Shown: positions 1-8,883, counted from the first letter of the stretch. The stretch: DNA of 37,379 nt from Methylophilaceae bacterium (GCA_028247015.1 JAOKFJ010000010.1:1-37379), one strand, 5' to 3'. Notes: a model not told the origin generated them from the letters alone. Made by a program: numbers and translations.

Positions 1-543
1 CAATCAAATGGATTTAAAATTTTTTTAGATCTAAAGTTTCATGACATTCCTAATACCGTTAAAAGAGCTTGTTATGTTGCATCAGAATTAGGTGTATGGA
101 TGTTAAATGTTCATGCTATGGGTGGGAATGATATGCTTATCGCAGCAAAAGAAGGTGTGGAACAATCAAATCAAAATCCATACCTAATTGGAGTTACAGT
201 TCTAACAAGTATGAATAATGATAACTTAAATGAGATTGGGATTAACAATTCAATGAATAAGCAAATATTAAAATTAGCGTTAAATGTCTCAACCCATGAA
301 CTTGATGGAATTGTATGTAGTGCAAGTGATATTGAAAATATTAAGCCTTCTCTTCCCAAAGATTTCATTTATGTAACCCCAGGCATTAGATTGCTATCAA
401 GCGCAAATGATGATCAAAAGAGAATTATTTCTCCAGAAGATGCAATTAAGGCAGGCTCTAGTATATTAGTTGTAGGTAGGCCAATTACTGGATCTAAAAA
501 TCCAGCACTCACAGCAGAAGAGATAATTAAGAAAATTAGCTAG
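1..543 (+). CDS. pyrF: Orotidine 5'-phosphate decarboxylase, 5'-truncated by window edge
   Basis: Last step of UMP synthesis: decarboxylates orotidine monophosphate in the cytoplasm. The open frame runs in from base 1, so the N-terminus lies outside the window; the ATG at 100 is internal. The family signature DLKFHDIPNTV, containing the catalytic Asp-x-Lys-x-x-Asp, is read at about 28-60. The C-terminal phosphate-binding part is also present (YVTPGIR, then VVGRPIT near 470-490). The stop codon lies inside the 3' end of the convergent metG gene, an 8-base overlap. Identity is confident; the missing part is only the window boundary. Confidence 0.95.
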   Translation, partial: QSNGFKIFLDLKFHDIPNTVKRACYVASELGVWMLNVHAMGGNDMLIAAKEGVEQSNQNPYLIGVTVLTSMNNDNLNEIGINNSMNKQILKLALNVSTHELDGIVCSASDIENIKPSLPKDFIYVTPGIRLLSSANDDQKRIISPEDAIKAGSSILVVGRPITGSKNPALTAEEIIKKIS

Positions 544-2194
544 AATTTTTACTTAACATTAAATCAATAGCATCTTTTTCTAGCCGAGTTAGAAGATGAT
601 TGTAATCAGAAATATTTTTTATATTTTCATAGATAGCATCTATTGACTGATAATTCGATTCTCCATAGAATTCTGCAATCTTATGGGTTAGATCAGGCAT
701 GATAGGCGAATAATAGATTGAGATAACTCTAAAGGCTTGGAGAGCAGCAGAACAAACCTGATGAAGTTGTGACATAGATTTATGTTCATCAATGTTCTTT
801 GCCAATACCCAGGGTTCTAATCGATTAACATACTCATTTACTTTTTCAGTATAAGACATTAATAATCGATTTAATTTGCTAAATAATCTTGCTTCGTAAA
901 GAGAAATAACCTCATCCTTTATAGCAATTAAATCATCAACAATTACCTTTGCATCCTGAATAGAAATTTCATTAGTGGAAACTAAAGTATTGTTAAAATA
1001 TTTTTTTATAAATCCAGATGTTCTGCTAGGTATATTAATAAATTTTCCAACTAGATCGCTATTAACTTTTACAATAAAATCTTCTAAATTTAAATCAATA
1101 TCCTCCATTGAGTCATTAAGTTTAGAAAAATAATAATACCTCAAATAATCAGGATTTTTTATAGCATTCAGGTAACTCCTTGCAGTAATAAAAGTACCTC
1201 TTGATTTAGACATCTTCTCGCCATTTACAGTTAGAAATCCATGCGCATAAATTCTAGACGGTACTCTGAAACCAGAAAATGATAGGGTAGCCGGCCAAAA
1301 TAAAGCATGAAAATATAAAATATCTTTACCGATAAAATGAATTAATTCTGTATCACTTCCCTCTTTCCAATATTCGTCAAAAGACAAATTTTTCTCATCA
1401 GCTAATTTTTTAAAACTTGCCATATATCCAATTGGGGCATCAAGCCATACATAAAAAAACTTCCCTGGAGCCCCTGGGATTTCAAAACCAAAATATGGTG
1501 CATCTCTTGAAATATCCCAATTAGATAAGCCTGCCTTGAACCATTCTTTAAGCTTATTACTTGCTTCCGGTTGTAATGTGCCTGACATAGTCCACTTTTC
1601 TAGAAAATCTGTACATTCCGAAAGCTTAAAAAAGTAATGTTCTGTCTTTTTTCTGATGGGCGCTGTCCCAGAAATGACTGAATAGGCGTTAATCAAATCT
1701 GTTGGATTATAAGTTGAGCCACATTCCTCACAAGAATCTCCATATTGGTCTATTGCTTTACATTTTGGACATTCGCCCTTGATATAGCGATCCGGAAGAA
1801 ACATTTCTTTCTGTGAATCATAGAACTGTTCAATTTCTTTTTTCTCAATTTTATTATTACTGGTTAGTTTTTTATAAATAGTTTCGGAGAGCTCTTTATT
1901 TTCGATAGAGTTGGTTGAATAAAAATTATCGAAAGATACATTAAAGTCAGAAAAATCTTGAGAATGCTCTTTATGGACCAAATCAACTAATTTCTCTGGG
2001 GTAATATTTTCCTTCTCTGCCCTTAACATTACTGGAGTGCCATGAGTGTCATCAGCGCAGACATAATAAATTTCATTGGAAATCATTCGCTGATACCTAC
2101 ACCAGATATCAGTCTGGATGTATTCGACTAGATGTCCAAGGTGTATACTTCCATTTGCATAAGGTAAAGCTGATGTGACAAGAATTTTCCGCAT
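536..2194 (-). CDS. metG: Methionyl-tRNA synthetase, short form
   Basis: Charges tRNA-Met with methionine. The class I signature HLGH is at residues 18-21, the KMSKS loop (GEKMSKSRGT) is near residue 330, and a zinc knuckle with CPKC and CEEC pairs lies at about 140-160. The protein is 552 residues, against 677 in E. coli. It stops after the anticodon-binding helical domain and lacks the C-terminal tRNA-binding/dimerisation domain, a known natural variant. The ATG start sits directly before the expected N-terminus (RKILVTSALPYANG). It diverges from apbC and converges on pyrF with an 8-base overlap. Confident. Confidence 0.97.
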   Translation of the reverse strand: MRKILVTSALPYANGSIHLGHLVEYIQTDIWCRYQRMISNEIYYVCADDTHGTPVMLRAEKENITPEKLVDLVHKEHSQDFSDFNVSFDNFYSTNSIENKELSETIYKKLTSNNKIEKKEIEQFYDSQKEMFLPDRYIKGECPKCKAIDQYGDSCEECGSTYNPTDLINAYSVISGTAPIRKKTEHYFFKLSECTDFLEKWTMSGTLQPEASNKLKEWFKAGLSNWDISRDAPYFGFEIPGAPGKFFYVWLDAPIGYMASFKKLADEKNLSFDEYWKEGSDTELIHFIGKDILYFHALFWPATLSFSGFRVPSRIYAHGFLTVNGEKMSKSRGTFITARSYLNAIKNPDYLRYYYFSKLNDSMEDIDLNLEDFIVKVNSDLVGKFINIPSRTSGFIKKYFNNTLVSTNEISIQDAKVIVDDLIAIKDEVISLYEARLFSKLNRLLMSYTEKVNEYVNRLEPWVLAKNIDEHKSMSQLHQVCSAALQAFRVISIYYSPIMPDLTHKIAEFYGESNYQSIDAIYENIKNISDYNHLLTRLEKDAIDLMLSKNSS

Positions 2195-2290
2195 TGAATT
2201 TAATCGAGAGATAAGTTTAATAATGGATTATTCTATCAAATTACCAACCCAATCACATTACTTAAAAAAAATTTTAGAAAGAAATTATTT

Positions 2291-3367
2291 ATGGAAAATG
2301 AAATTAAAGAAATATTATTAGGTTTATCACACGTTAATTATGAGAAACCATTCATAAATAAAAGAAATATAAAGTCTATTTCAATTAAAAAAGATAAAGT
2401 TAATATCTCTATTGAATTAAATTTTCCAATTACACTTTTATCAGATGAATTTGAAACATCAATAAAAGAAGCTTTAAAGAACTTAGTAAAACAACCATTA
2501 GAAATTAACTTATCACAAAAAATTAAGAGTCATCAGGCACAAAAAGGTATTAGTTTAATTAAAGGTGTAAAAAATGTTGTCGCTGTTGCTTCTGGTAAAG
2601 GGGGTGTTGGAAAGTCATCAACTGCAGTTAACATAGCTCTCGCATTACTCAACGAAGGAGCTAAGGTTGGAATATTAGATGCTGATATTTATGGGCCAAG
2701 TCAACCTCAGATGTTAGGGATAAATCAGAAGCCAGAGACCAAGGACGGCAAGTCAATGGAACCAGTTATTGCGCATGGCCTTCAGGTAATGTCTATAGGA
2801 TTTCTTGTTGATCAGGAGACCCCCATGATTTGGCGAGGCCCTATGGTTACTAGCACCCTAGAACAACTTCTAAAGGAAACTAATTGGAATGAACTTGATT
2901 ATTTAATTATTGATCTTCCCCCGGGCACAGGTGATATTCAATTAACATTGGCCCAAAAAATTCCGGTGACAGGGGCAATAATAGTTACAACCCCTCAAGA
3001 TATTGCATTATTAGATGCCCGCAGAGGTCTGAAGATGTTCGAAAAAGTAAACGTTCCTATAATAGGTGTTGTTGAAAATATGACTACGCATATTTGTTCA
3101 AATTGTGGTCATGAAGAACATATTTTTGGTCAGGGTGGAGGAGATAAAATGTCAGCAGACTACAATACTTTCTTGTTGGGAAGTCTTCCATTAGACATTT
3201 CAATAAGAGAGCAATTAGATAATGGTACCCCCTCAGTATCAGCTGATCCAAAGAGTAAAATTTCAATGATATACCAATCTATTGCTAGGAATGTTGCATT
3301 TAAAGTTTCAGAATTAACAGAAGACCATAGTGGTAAATTTCCAAATATTGTTATTAAGAACGACTAA
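2291..3367 (+). CDS. apbC: Mrp/ApbC-type iron-sulfur cluster carrier ATPase
   Basis: Cytosolic P-loop ATPase that binds and transfers Fe-S clusters to apo-proteins. The N-terminal 90 or so residues look like the DUF59/MIP18 domain. They are followed by the deviant Walker A motif SGKGGVGKSS near residue 105, the LDADIYGPSQP switch region and IDLPPGTGD. The CSNC pair near residue 270 is the conserved CxxC thought to ligate the cluster at the dimer interface. Length, 358 residues, is typical. The metG-apbC neighbourhood recurs in betaproteobacteria (from memory), with dcd usually next; here pgl, gnd and zwf intervene. It converges on pgl with a 4-base CTAA overlap that serves both stop codons. 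Confidence 0.94.
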   Translation: MENEIKEILLGLSHVNYEKPFINKRNIKSISIKKDKVNISIELNFPITLLSDEFETSIKEALKNLVKQPLEINLSQKIKSHQAQKGISLIKGVKNVVAVASGKGGVGKSSTAVNIALALLNEGAKVGILDADIYGPSQPQMLGINQKPETKDGKSMEPVIAHGLQVMSIGFLVDQETPMIWRGPMVTSTLEQLLKETNWNELDYLIIDLPPGTGDIQLTLAQKIPVTGAIIVTTPQDIALLDARRGLKMFEKVNVPIIGVVENMTTHICSNCGHEEHIFGQGGGDKMSADYNTFLLGSLPLDISIREQLDNGTPSVSADPKSKISMIYQSIARNVAFKVSELTEDHSGKFPNIVIKND

Positions 3368-4041
3368 TTGATATCATAAGTTAATATTCTGACGTTATTC
3401 TTAGCAGTAATTAATGAAGCTGGGGTTACATTTATGTCATCCCATGACTGAAAAGCCTTAGCTTTATTTTTTCCAGCAACTAAGAAAATAACATCTTTGG
3501 TGCTACTCAAACCTTTGACTGTCAATGATACTCTTTCACTTGGTGCCTTTGGGGCATTAAAAACAGGAATAACTAGCCTATTATTATCCCAATCATGGCC
3601 AGGAAATAAACTCGCAATATGCCCATCTTCACCAAACCCTAATAAAACTAAATCAAATTGATCTACTTCTGAAACAATTTTCTCATATTGGTCTGCCGCA
3701 ATCTTATTACCTAGTTCCCCTAAAATAGGAAATACTTGGCTAGTTGGAACAGCAGCATTAACAAGCCCACTATTTTCAGCCATTAAGCTATTTCTATCAG
3801 GGTGGTTACTCGCTAAGCATCGCTCATCACCAAAATAGATATGCCATGCTGACCAGTCAGTATTTGCGTTGGATAATTTAGCATATATATCTTTCGGGGT
3901 TCCTCCTCCGCATAAGACAATTGAAAAAGATCCTCTTTTTTTGATAGCATTATTTGCTAACTCAATAATTAATGATACAGCTACACTATCAAACTTTGTC
4001 TTATCGCTAAACGATTGATGAATAATATTTTTTGGTTTCAT
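3364..4041 (-). CDS. pgl: 6-phosphogluconolactonase, DevB type
   Basis: Hydrolyses 6-phosphogluconolactone to 6-phosphogluconate, the step between Zwf and Gnd. Family features are CGGGTPKDIY near the N-terminus, FGDERC at about residue 70 and GFGEDGHIASLFPG in the middle; 225 residues is normal for the DevB/SOL type. It is transcribed divergently from gnd-zwf across a 119-base gap, so the three oxidative-branch enzymes could share a control region. In ribulose monophosphate cycle methylotrophs this branch oxidises formaldehyde carbon to CO2 and supplies NAD(P)H; that role here is inferred from the rest of the window. Confidence 0.94.
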   Translation of the reverse strand: MKPKNIIHQSFSDKTKFDSVAVSLIIELANNAIKKRGSFSIVLCGGGTPKDIYAKLSNANTDWSAWHIYFGDERCLASNHPDRNSLMAENSGLVNAAVPTSQVFPILGELGNKIAADQYEKIVSEVDQFDLVLLGFGEDGHIASLFPGHDWDNNRLVIPVFNAPKAPSERVSLTVKGLSSTKDVIFLVAGKNKAKAFQSWDDINVTPASLITAKNNVRILTYDIN

Positions 4042-4081
4042 TTATTTCTCAGATTAATCAAATTTTTATGTTCGTATTTGC

Positions 4082-4087
4082 TATAAT
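4082..4087 (+). promoter_or_regulatory. Extended -10 element of the gnd-zwf promoter
   Basis: TATAAT preceded by TGC forms a consensus extended -10 (TGnTATAAT), 74 bases before the gnd start codon. No good -35 hexamer is seen at the usual distance, which is common for extended -10 promoters. The predicted transcription start, near 4094, falls inside the adjacent palindrome. Confidence 0.6.
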
Positions 4088-4091
4088 TGCG

Positions 4092-4109
4092 ATGTCAAAA
4101 ATTTGACAT
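4092..4109. promoter_or_regulatory. Operator-like palindrome overlapping the gnd transcription start
   Basis: ATGTCAAA and TTTGACAT form perfect 8-base arms separated by AA. The palindrome begins five bases after the -10 hexamer, so it would cover the expected start site, a typical repressor position. It lies between the divergent pgl and gnd genes. No regulator gene is adjacent, so the protein that binds it is unknown. Confidence 0.5.
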
Positions 4110-4160
4110 AAAAATAATCCAAAAGATTAACAAATTTTACACTTTTACAAAAGGAATAAA

Positions 4161-5075
4161 ATGAAAATCGCTATGTTAGGGCTAGGAAAAATGGGTGGCA
4201 ATATGTCTGCAAGACTTATTCGCAACGGAGTTTCAGTAGTTGGATATGATAACAATCAATCACTTGTAGAAGAACTGGTCAAGACCGAAAATTTAATTGG
4301 GGCAACCTCTATCAAAGACACGCTCTCAAAATTAGATGAGCAAAAAATTATATGGATGATGCTTCCAGCAGGAGAAATAACTCAAAATCAAATTAATGAA
4401 CTAATTCCACTATTAAGTCCTGGAGATATTATTATTGATGGAGGAAACTCAAATTATAAGCATAGTGTTAAGAGGGGAAAAATGCTTGAGGAACATGATA
4501 TTGGATTTATGGATTGTGGAACCTCTGGAGGGGTATGGGGACTAGATAATGGCTATTGCTTAATGGTAGGAGCGACAACTGAAGTAGCTAAGGCAGTTGA
4601 GCCTATTCTAAGAGCATTGGCGGTGACACCTCAAACTGGATGGCTACATGCTGGACCAGTAGGTTCTGGCCACTTCACAAAAATGATTCATAATGGAATT
4701 GAGTATGGAATGATGGAGTCATTTGCAGAGGGGTTAGAGTTATTAAAAGGAAAAGAAGAATTTAATCTTGATATAGCTCAAATAACTGAATTATGGCGAC
4801 ATGGATCAGTTGTCCGAAGTTGGCTTTTAGATCTAACAGCAGAAGCACTGAAAGCAGATCAGACAATGGATGAAATAGCTCCATATGTTGCAGATTCAGG
4901 TGAAGGTAGATGGACTGTGGTCGAATCAATCGAACAAGGTATACCTTGCCCCGTTCTTACTCTAGCTCTTCAAGTTAGATTTAGGAGTCAAGAAAAACAA
5001 AAAGGATATGGCTATAAAGTTCTATCAACTATGAGAAATGCATTTGGTGGACACTTAATGAAAAAGAAAGGTTAA
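4161..5075 (+). CDS. gnd: 6-phosphogluconate dehydrogenase, short decarboxylating form
   Basis: Oxidatively decarboxylates 6-phosphogluconate to ribulose 5-phosphate, regenerating the formaldehyde acceptor precursor of the ribulose monophosphate cycle and releasing CO2. The N-terminal Rossmann motif GLGKMGGNMS is at residues 7-16, followed by IDGGNSNYKHS and the substrate loop CGTSGGVWG. HNGIEYGMMES carries the active-site helix. At 304 residues it belongs to the short family, often NAD-preferring, rather than the roughly 470-residue form; cofactor preference cannot be read here. A clear Shine-Dalgarno AAGGA precedes the ATG. zwf starts four bases after its stop, so the two form an operon. 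Confidence 0.95.
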   Translation: MKIAMLGLGKMGGNMSARLIRNGVSVVGYDNNQSLVEELVKTENLIGATSIKDTLSKLDEQKIIWMMLPAGEITQNQINELIPLLSPGDIIIDGGNSNYKHSVKRGKMLEEHDIGFMDCGTSGGVWGLDNGYCLMVGATTEVAKAVEPILRALAVTPQTGWLHAGPVGSGHFTKMIHNGIEYGMMESFAEGLELLKGKEEFNLDIAQITELWRHGSVVRSWLLDLTAEALKADQTMDEIAPYVADSGEGRWTVVESIEQGIPCPVLTLALQVRFRSQEKQKGYGYKVLSTMRNAFGGHLMKKKG

Positions 5076-5079
5076 TAAA

Positions 5080-6522
5080 TTGATTGAAAATTCAACATTA
5101 GTTTTATTTGGGGCAAAAGGAAATCTATCAAGGGTAAAGCTTATACCTGGCCTATTTCATTTAGACGAGTCAGGTCAACTACCTGATGATATGAAAATAT
5201 TATCTGTTGGAAGACAAACTTCAACACAGGAAGATTGGCAGAAAGAAATTAAGGGGATGCTCGATAAAAAATTCAAAAATGGCTACTGTAATAAGACATA
5301 CAAGAGATTTATTGAAAGAAATATATACCATGCAAACCTAACTGAAGATCCAGAAGCCTTCCAAAAATTCTCTAAAAAACTAAATGAAGAAAATTTATTC
5401 TCTCAAAACCTTGCTTTCTTTTTATCGGTTCGACCCTCCGATTTTGCATTAATTGTTGATCAACTAGCTGATGTAGGCTTATTAGATCAAACTAAAGGTT
5501 GGAAAAGAGTATTAATTGAAAAACCTTTTGGAACAAATCTGAAAAGCGCAATTGAGTTGCAAGAATCAATTTCAAAACATCTAAATGAAGAGCAGATATA
5601 TAGAATTGATCACTATCTTGGAAAGTCAGCATTACAAAATATTCTAATTACAAGATTTGCTAATTCTATTTTAGAGCCAATATGGAATAATATGCATGTC
5701 GATCATATACAAATCACTAACCATGAAATGCTTGGGGTTGGAGATAGAACATTATTTTACGAGTCAACTGGTGCACTTCGTGACATGATTCAAAGTCATT
5801 TGCTACAGATGATGGCCTTAACAACTATGGAGCCACCAAAATCTTTTTCTCCAAATGATATTAGAGATGAAAAAATCAAGCTACTAAAATCGATTAAACC
5901 ATTTGAAAAAAATGATTTCAATGATCATACTTTTAGAGCTCAATATGCTGCAGGAGAAATAAAAGGTGAAGGAAAAGTAGAGGGATACTTGAATGAAGTT
6001 GATAACCAAGAGAGTATTACCGAAACCTATGCTGCAGTAAAAATATTTATTGATACACCAAGGTGGAAAGGTGTTCCTATTTATTTAAGAACAGCTAAGC
6101 GCTTAAATGCTAGTGGTACAAATATTTCAATAAAATTTAAAAATGGTGGCTCATTAATTAGTGACAATAACAATTGGATTGTTTTTAATATTCAGCCTAA
6201 GGAAAGTACTGCTATTGAAATAACTACAAAAACGCCTGGTCTTGATGAAAGTGAACTTAGACCAACAAATCTTGAAGGACTTAATCGAATTGATGGTGAT
6301 GAAAGTATTGATGCCTACGAAACACTTATGCTCGATCTTATGAACGGTAATCAATCAAGATTTCTTCATATTGATGAGGTTAAAGCTCAATGGAAATTTG
6401 TTGATCCTATTATTCATTATTGGGCAAAAAACAAGGTCAAACTCAATCAGTATAATTCTGGAGATTCAGATCCTGAGTCATCTAAAATTATTTTTGAAGA
6501 CCCGAGTCAATTCTGGCGATAA
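5080..6522 (+). CDS. zwf: Glucose-6-phosphate 1-dehydrogenase
   Basis: Oxidises glucose 6-phosphate to 6-phosphogluconolactone and is the entry enzyme of the oxidative formaldehyde loop. The catalytic signature RIDHYLGKSALQN lies at about residues 175-187, preceded by the substrate-binding IEKPFGTN. The N-terminal nucleotide loop reads GAKGNLSRVKL, a variant of the usual GASGDLxxxKL. Length, 480 residues, is normal. The start is a TTG four bases after gnd, placed by the reading frame and by the family N-terminus (STLVLFGAKG). It is co-transcribed and probably translationally coupled with gnd. Confidence 0.95.
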   Translation: MIENSTLVLFGAKGNLSRVKLIPGLFHLDESGQLPDDMKILSVGRQTSTQEDWQKEIKGMLDKKFKNGYCNKTYKRFIERNIYHANLTEDPEAFQKFSKKLNEENLFSQNLAFFLSVRPSDFALIVDQLADVGLLDQTKGWKRVLIEKPFGTNLKSAIELQESISKHLNEEQIYRIDHYLGKSALQNILITRFANSILEPIWNNMHVDHIQITNHEMLGVGDRTLFYESTGALRDMIQSHLLQMMALTTMEPPKSFSPNDIRDEKIKLLKSIKPFEKNDFNDHTFRAQYAAGEIKGEGKVEGYLNEVDNQESITETYAAVKIFIDTPRWKGVPIYLRTAKRLNASGTNISIKFKNGGSLISDNNNWIVFNIQPKESTAIEITTKTPGLDESELRPTNLEGLNRIDGDESIDAYETLMLDLMNGNQSRFLHIDEVKAQWKFVDPIIHYWAKNKVKLNQYNSGDSDPESSKIIFEDPSQFWR

Positions 6523-6593
6523 ATTTTATATATAAATACGAATTTAAAAATCATATACAATTTATGAAATTAATTAATATTTTTGGGATTTAG

Positions 6594-7160
6594 ATGACTA
6601 TAAAATCTGATAAATGGATAAGAAAAATGGCTGAGGGACATCAAATGATTAGCCCTTTTGAGCCAAAAATGGTTCGCGAAAAAGAAGGTGAAAAAATTGT
6701 ATCCTATGGGACATCAAGTTATGGTTATGATATTCGTTGTGCTCCAGAATTTAAAGTTTTTACAAATATCAATAGCACCATTGTTGATCCAAAGAAATTT
6801 GACCCTAATTCATTTGTAGAGTTTAACAACGAATACTGCATTATTCCTCCTAACTCCTTTGCTCTAGCAAGGACAGTTGAGTACTTTAAAATTCCACGAA
6901 ACATATTGACTGTTTGTGTTGGTAAATCAACATATGCTCGATGCGGCATTATCGTAAATGTAACCCCTTTTGAACCAGAATGGGAAGGTTATGTCACGTT
7001 AGAGTTTAGTAATACAACTCCATTACCAGCAAAAATTTATGCTGGAGAAGGTTGCGCTCAAGTTTTATTCTTTGAATCTGATGAAGAGTGCGAGATATCC
7101 TATAAAGATCGTGGCGGCAAGTATCAAGGTCAAACTGGGGTGACTTTACCTAAGATTTAA
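6594..7160 (+). CDS. dcd: dCTP deaminase
   Basis: Converts dCTP to dUTP, feeding dTMP synthesis together with thyA further along. Family motifs are [12 protein letters not shown] near residue 40, [11 protein letters not shown] near residue 115 and the catalytic region around [14 protein letters not shown], with [11 protein letters not shown] after it. Its 188 residues match the usual length. The ATG is preceded by a GGGA ribosome site. The 71 bases between zwf and dcd hold only AT-rich sequence with no clear terminator, so read-through from zwf is possible. Confidence 0.96.
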   Translation: MTIKSDKWIRKMAEGHQMISPFEPKMVREKEGEKIVSYGTSSYGYDIRCAPEFKVFTNINSTIVDPKKFDPNSFVEFNNEYCIIPPNSFALARTVEYFKIPRNILTVCVGKSTYARCGIIVNVTPFEPEWEGYVTLEFSNTTPLPAKIYAGEGCAQVLFFESDEECEISYKDRGGKYQGQTGVTLPKI

Positions 7161-7184
7161 TGCCCTAAAAATAATTTACCAAAA

Positions 7185-7226
7185 TATATAAATTTAAAAT
7201 ATAATCCTTTTTTTTAAATTTATATA
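7185..7226. repeat. All-A/T 15-base inverted repeat ending at the speD ribosome site
   Basis: The 15-base arms at 7185-7199 (TATATAAATTTAAAA) and 7212-7226 are perfectly complementary, with a 12-base loop. The right arm's last base is the first A of the speD Shine-Dalgarno AAGGAG. It contains no G or C in the stem, so it is a weak structure at 37 C but could act as a temperature- or ribosome-sensitive leader hairpin, or simply be AT-rich promoter DNA. Confidence 0.55.
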
Positions 7227-7239
7227 AGGAGTAACAGTA

Positions 7240-7599
7240 TTGGAATACTGGGGATATCATTTAATATTAGACTGTAAAAATGGAGATTTAGAGAAAGTAA
7301 AGTCGCCAGATAATATTAAGGTTTTTGTAAAAGAACTAGTTAAAGAAATAAAAATGATTGCTTGGGGTGAACCAAAATTAGAGCATTTTGCTACCCATAA
7401 TGCAGATGCTGCAGGATATAGTCTTGTTCAATTAATTGAAACCTCATCAATTACTGGGCATTTTGTTGATAAAAGTGGTGATTGCTATATTGATATTTTT
7501 AGCTGTAAAGCCTTTGATATAGAAACTGCGAAATCAGTAGTAAATAAATATTTTTCGCCTAAACAAATTAAAGTTACATATTTAACTAGGCAAGCATAA
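7240..7599 (+). CDS. speD: S-adenosylmethionine decarboxylase-like pyruvoyl protein
   Basis: A 119-residue SpeD-family protein. Canonical members self-cleave at a serine to make a pyruvoyl group and decarboxylate S-adenosylmethionine for spermidine synthesis. Aligned by eye with the Thermotoga class 1b enzyme, the residues needed for processing and chemistry are present at the right spacing: S61, the cleavage serine S69, H74 and C89. The usual Glu-Ser-His at the cleavage site is Thr-Ser-Ser here, and the following Ile is Gly, so the substrate could differ. Start is TTG at 7240, eight bases after a strong AAGGAG. No speE neighbour. It converges on folA with a three-base gap. Confidence 0.75.
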   Translation: MEYWGYHLILDCKNGDLEKVKSPDNIKVFVKELVKEIKMIAWGEPKLEHFATHNADAAGYSLVQLIETSSITGHFVDKSGDCYIDIFSCKAFDIETAKSVVNKYFSPKQIKVTYLTRQA

Positions 7600-7602
7600 T
7601 CA

Positions 7603-8088
7603 TTAAGTAATCCTCTCAAACTTCAGAAATGAGAACTTTAAATTATTTTCTGTAATTAAATCTTTCCGGTCTACTTCTCTCCATTCGGCCTGAATGTAGT
7701 TCGGAAAGTATGCATCACCCTCAAAATTACCATCAACCTTAGTGACATACATATGAGTTGCTAAAGGTAAAGCTATTTTATAAATTTGTTGGCCACCAAT
7801 AATAAATACTTCAGGTGAATCAGCTGTTTCCAATACTGCTTTTTCTAATGAATCTACGACTTGTACATCATCAATTTTTAATGAATTATTTCTGCTAATA
7901 ACAATATTATCTCTATCTACTAGTGGTTTACCAATTGAATCATATGTTTTTCTTCCCATAATTACTGGATGTCCCAGTGTAATTTTTTTGAAATTTTTTA
8001 AGTCAGCAGATATATGCCATGGCAATTTATTTTTCAAACCAATGACATTATTATGAGACATTGCAACAATGATAGAAATTTTTTTCAC
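7603..8088 (-). CDS. folA: Dihydrofolate reductase
   Basis: Regenerates tetrahydrofolate from the dihydrofolate made by ThyA. The signature GLKNKLPWHISADLKNFKK lies at about residues 17-35, with the catalytic Asp in it, followed by PVIMGRKTYDSIG and FIIGGQQIY; 161 residues is standard. The start codon is GTG and shares its first G with the TAG stop of thyA (TAGTG), so translation is coupled to thyA. Both genes serve dTMP synthesis. Confidence 0.96.
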   Translation of the reverse strand: MKKISIIVAMSHNNVIGLKNKLPWHISADLKNFKKITLGHPVIMGRKTYDSIGKPLVDRDNIVISRNNSLKIDDVQVVDSLEKAVLETADSPEVFIIGGQQIYKIALPLATHMYVTKVDGNFEGDAYFPNYIQAEWREVDRKDLITENNLKFSFLKFERIT

Positions 8089-8882
8089 TATACTGCTACT
8101 GGAGCTTTAATTAATGCATCTGGATTATAATTAATCAAATTAAAATCTTCATATTTAAACTGAAAAATATCTTTTATTAACGGATTAATATTCATTTTAG
8201 GTAAAGTTTTTGGCGTCCTACTTAGCTGTTCGTTAACTTGATTAATATGATTTAAGTATATGTGAGCGTCGCCAAGAGTATGAATAAAATCACCACATTT
8301 TATGTTGCATACCTGAGCAATCATTTTAGTTAAAAGTGCATAAGAAGCAATATTAAATGGGACGCCTAAGAATATATCAGCACTTCTTTGATATAGCTGA
8401 CATGATAACTTATCGTCTGCAACATAGAATTGAAAGAATGCATGGCATGGAGGTAATTTCATATTATCAATTTCAGCAACATTCCATGCTGAAACAATCA
8501 ATCTTCTAGAATCAGGATTTATTTTTATGCCTTCAATCAAATTCTTTATTTGATCGATAGGTTGACCATCATGAGACGGCCAACTTCTCCACTGTGAACC
8601 GTAAACAGGCCCTAAATCTCCATTCTTGTCAGCCCACTCATCCCATATAGAGACACCATTATCTTTTAGATACTTAATATTAGTATTGCCCGTAAGAAAC
8701 CATAGCAATTCATGAATTATTGATTTTAGATGTATTTTTTTTGTAGTTAATAAAGGGAAGCCTTGGTTTAAATCAAACCTCATTTGGTAACCAAAAATTG
8801 ACAAGGTACCTGTACCAGTTCGATCTTCTTTCTTAACGCCATTGTCTTTTACATAATTTAAAAGATCTAGATATTGTTTCAT
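8088..8882 (-). CDS. thyA: Thymidylate synthase
   Basis: Methylates dUMP to dTMP using methylenetetrahydrofolate. The catalytic cysteine is in [12 protein letters not shown] at about residue 146, followed by [18 protein letters not shown]. The length, 264 residues, matches E. coli ThyA. It is the upstream gene of the thyA-folA pair and starts one base after the thrC stop codon, so it may be read from the hom-thrC transcript. No flavin-dependent ThyX is seen. Confidence 0.97.
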   Translation of the reverse strand: MKQYLDLLNYVKDNGVKKEDRTGTGTLSIFGYQMRFDLNQGFPLLTTKKIHLKSIIHELLWFLTGNTNIKYLKDNGVSIWDEWADKNGDLGPVYGSQWRSWPSHDGQPIDQIKNLIEGIKINPDSRRLIVSAWNVAEIDNMKLPPCHAFFQFYVADDKLSCQLYQRSADIFLGVPFNIASYALLTKMIAQVCNIKCGDFIHTLGDAHIYLNHINQVNEQLSRTPKTLPKMNINPLIKDIFQFKYEDFNLINYNPDALIKAPVAV

Positions 8883-8883
8883 T

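Noticed and set aside
7185-7226. The A/T hairpin as a terminator after dcd
   Set aside because: An intrinsic terminator needs a GC-containing stem followed by a T tract; this stem has none and runs straight into a ribosome site.
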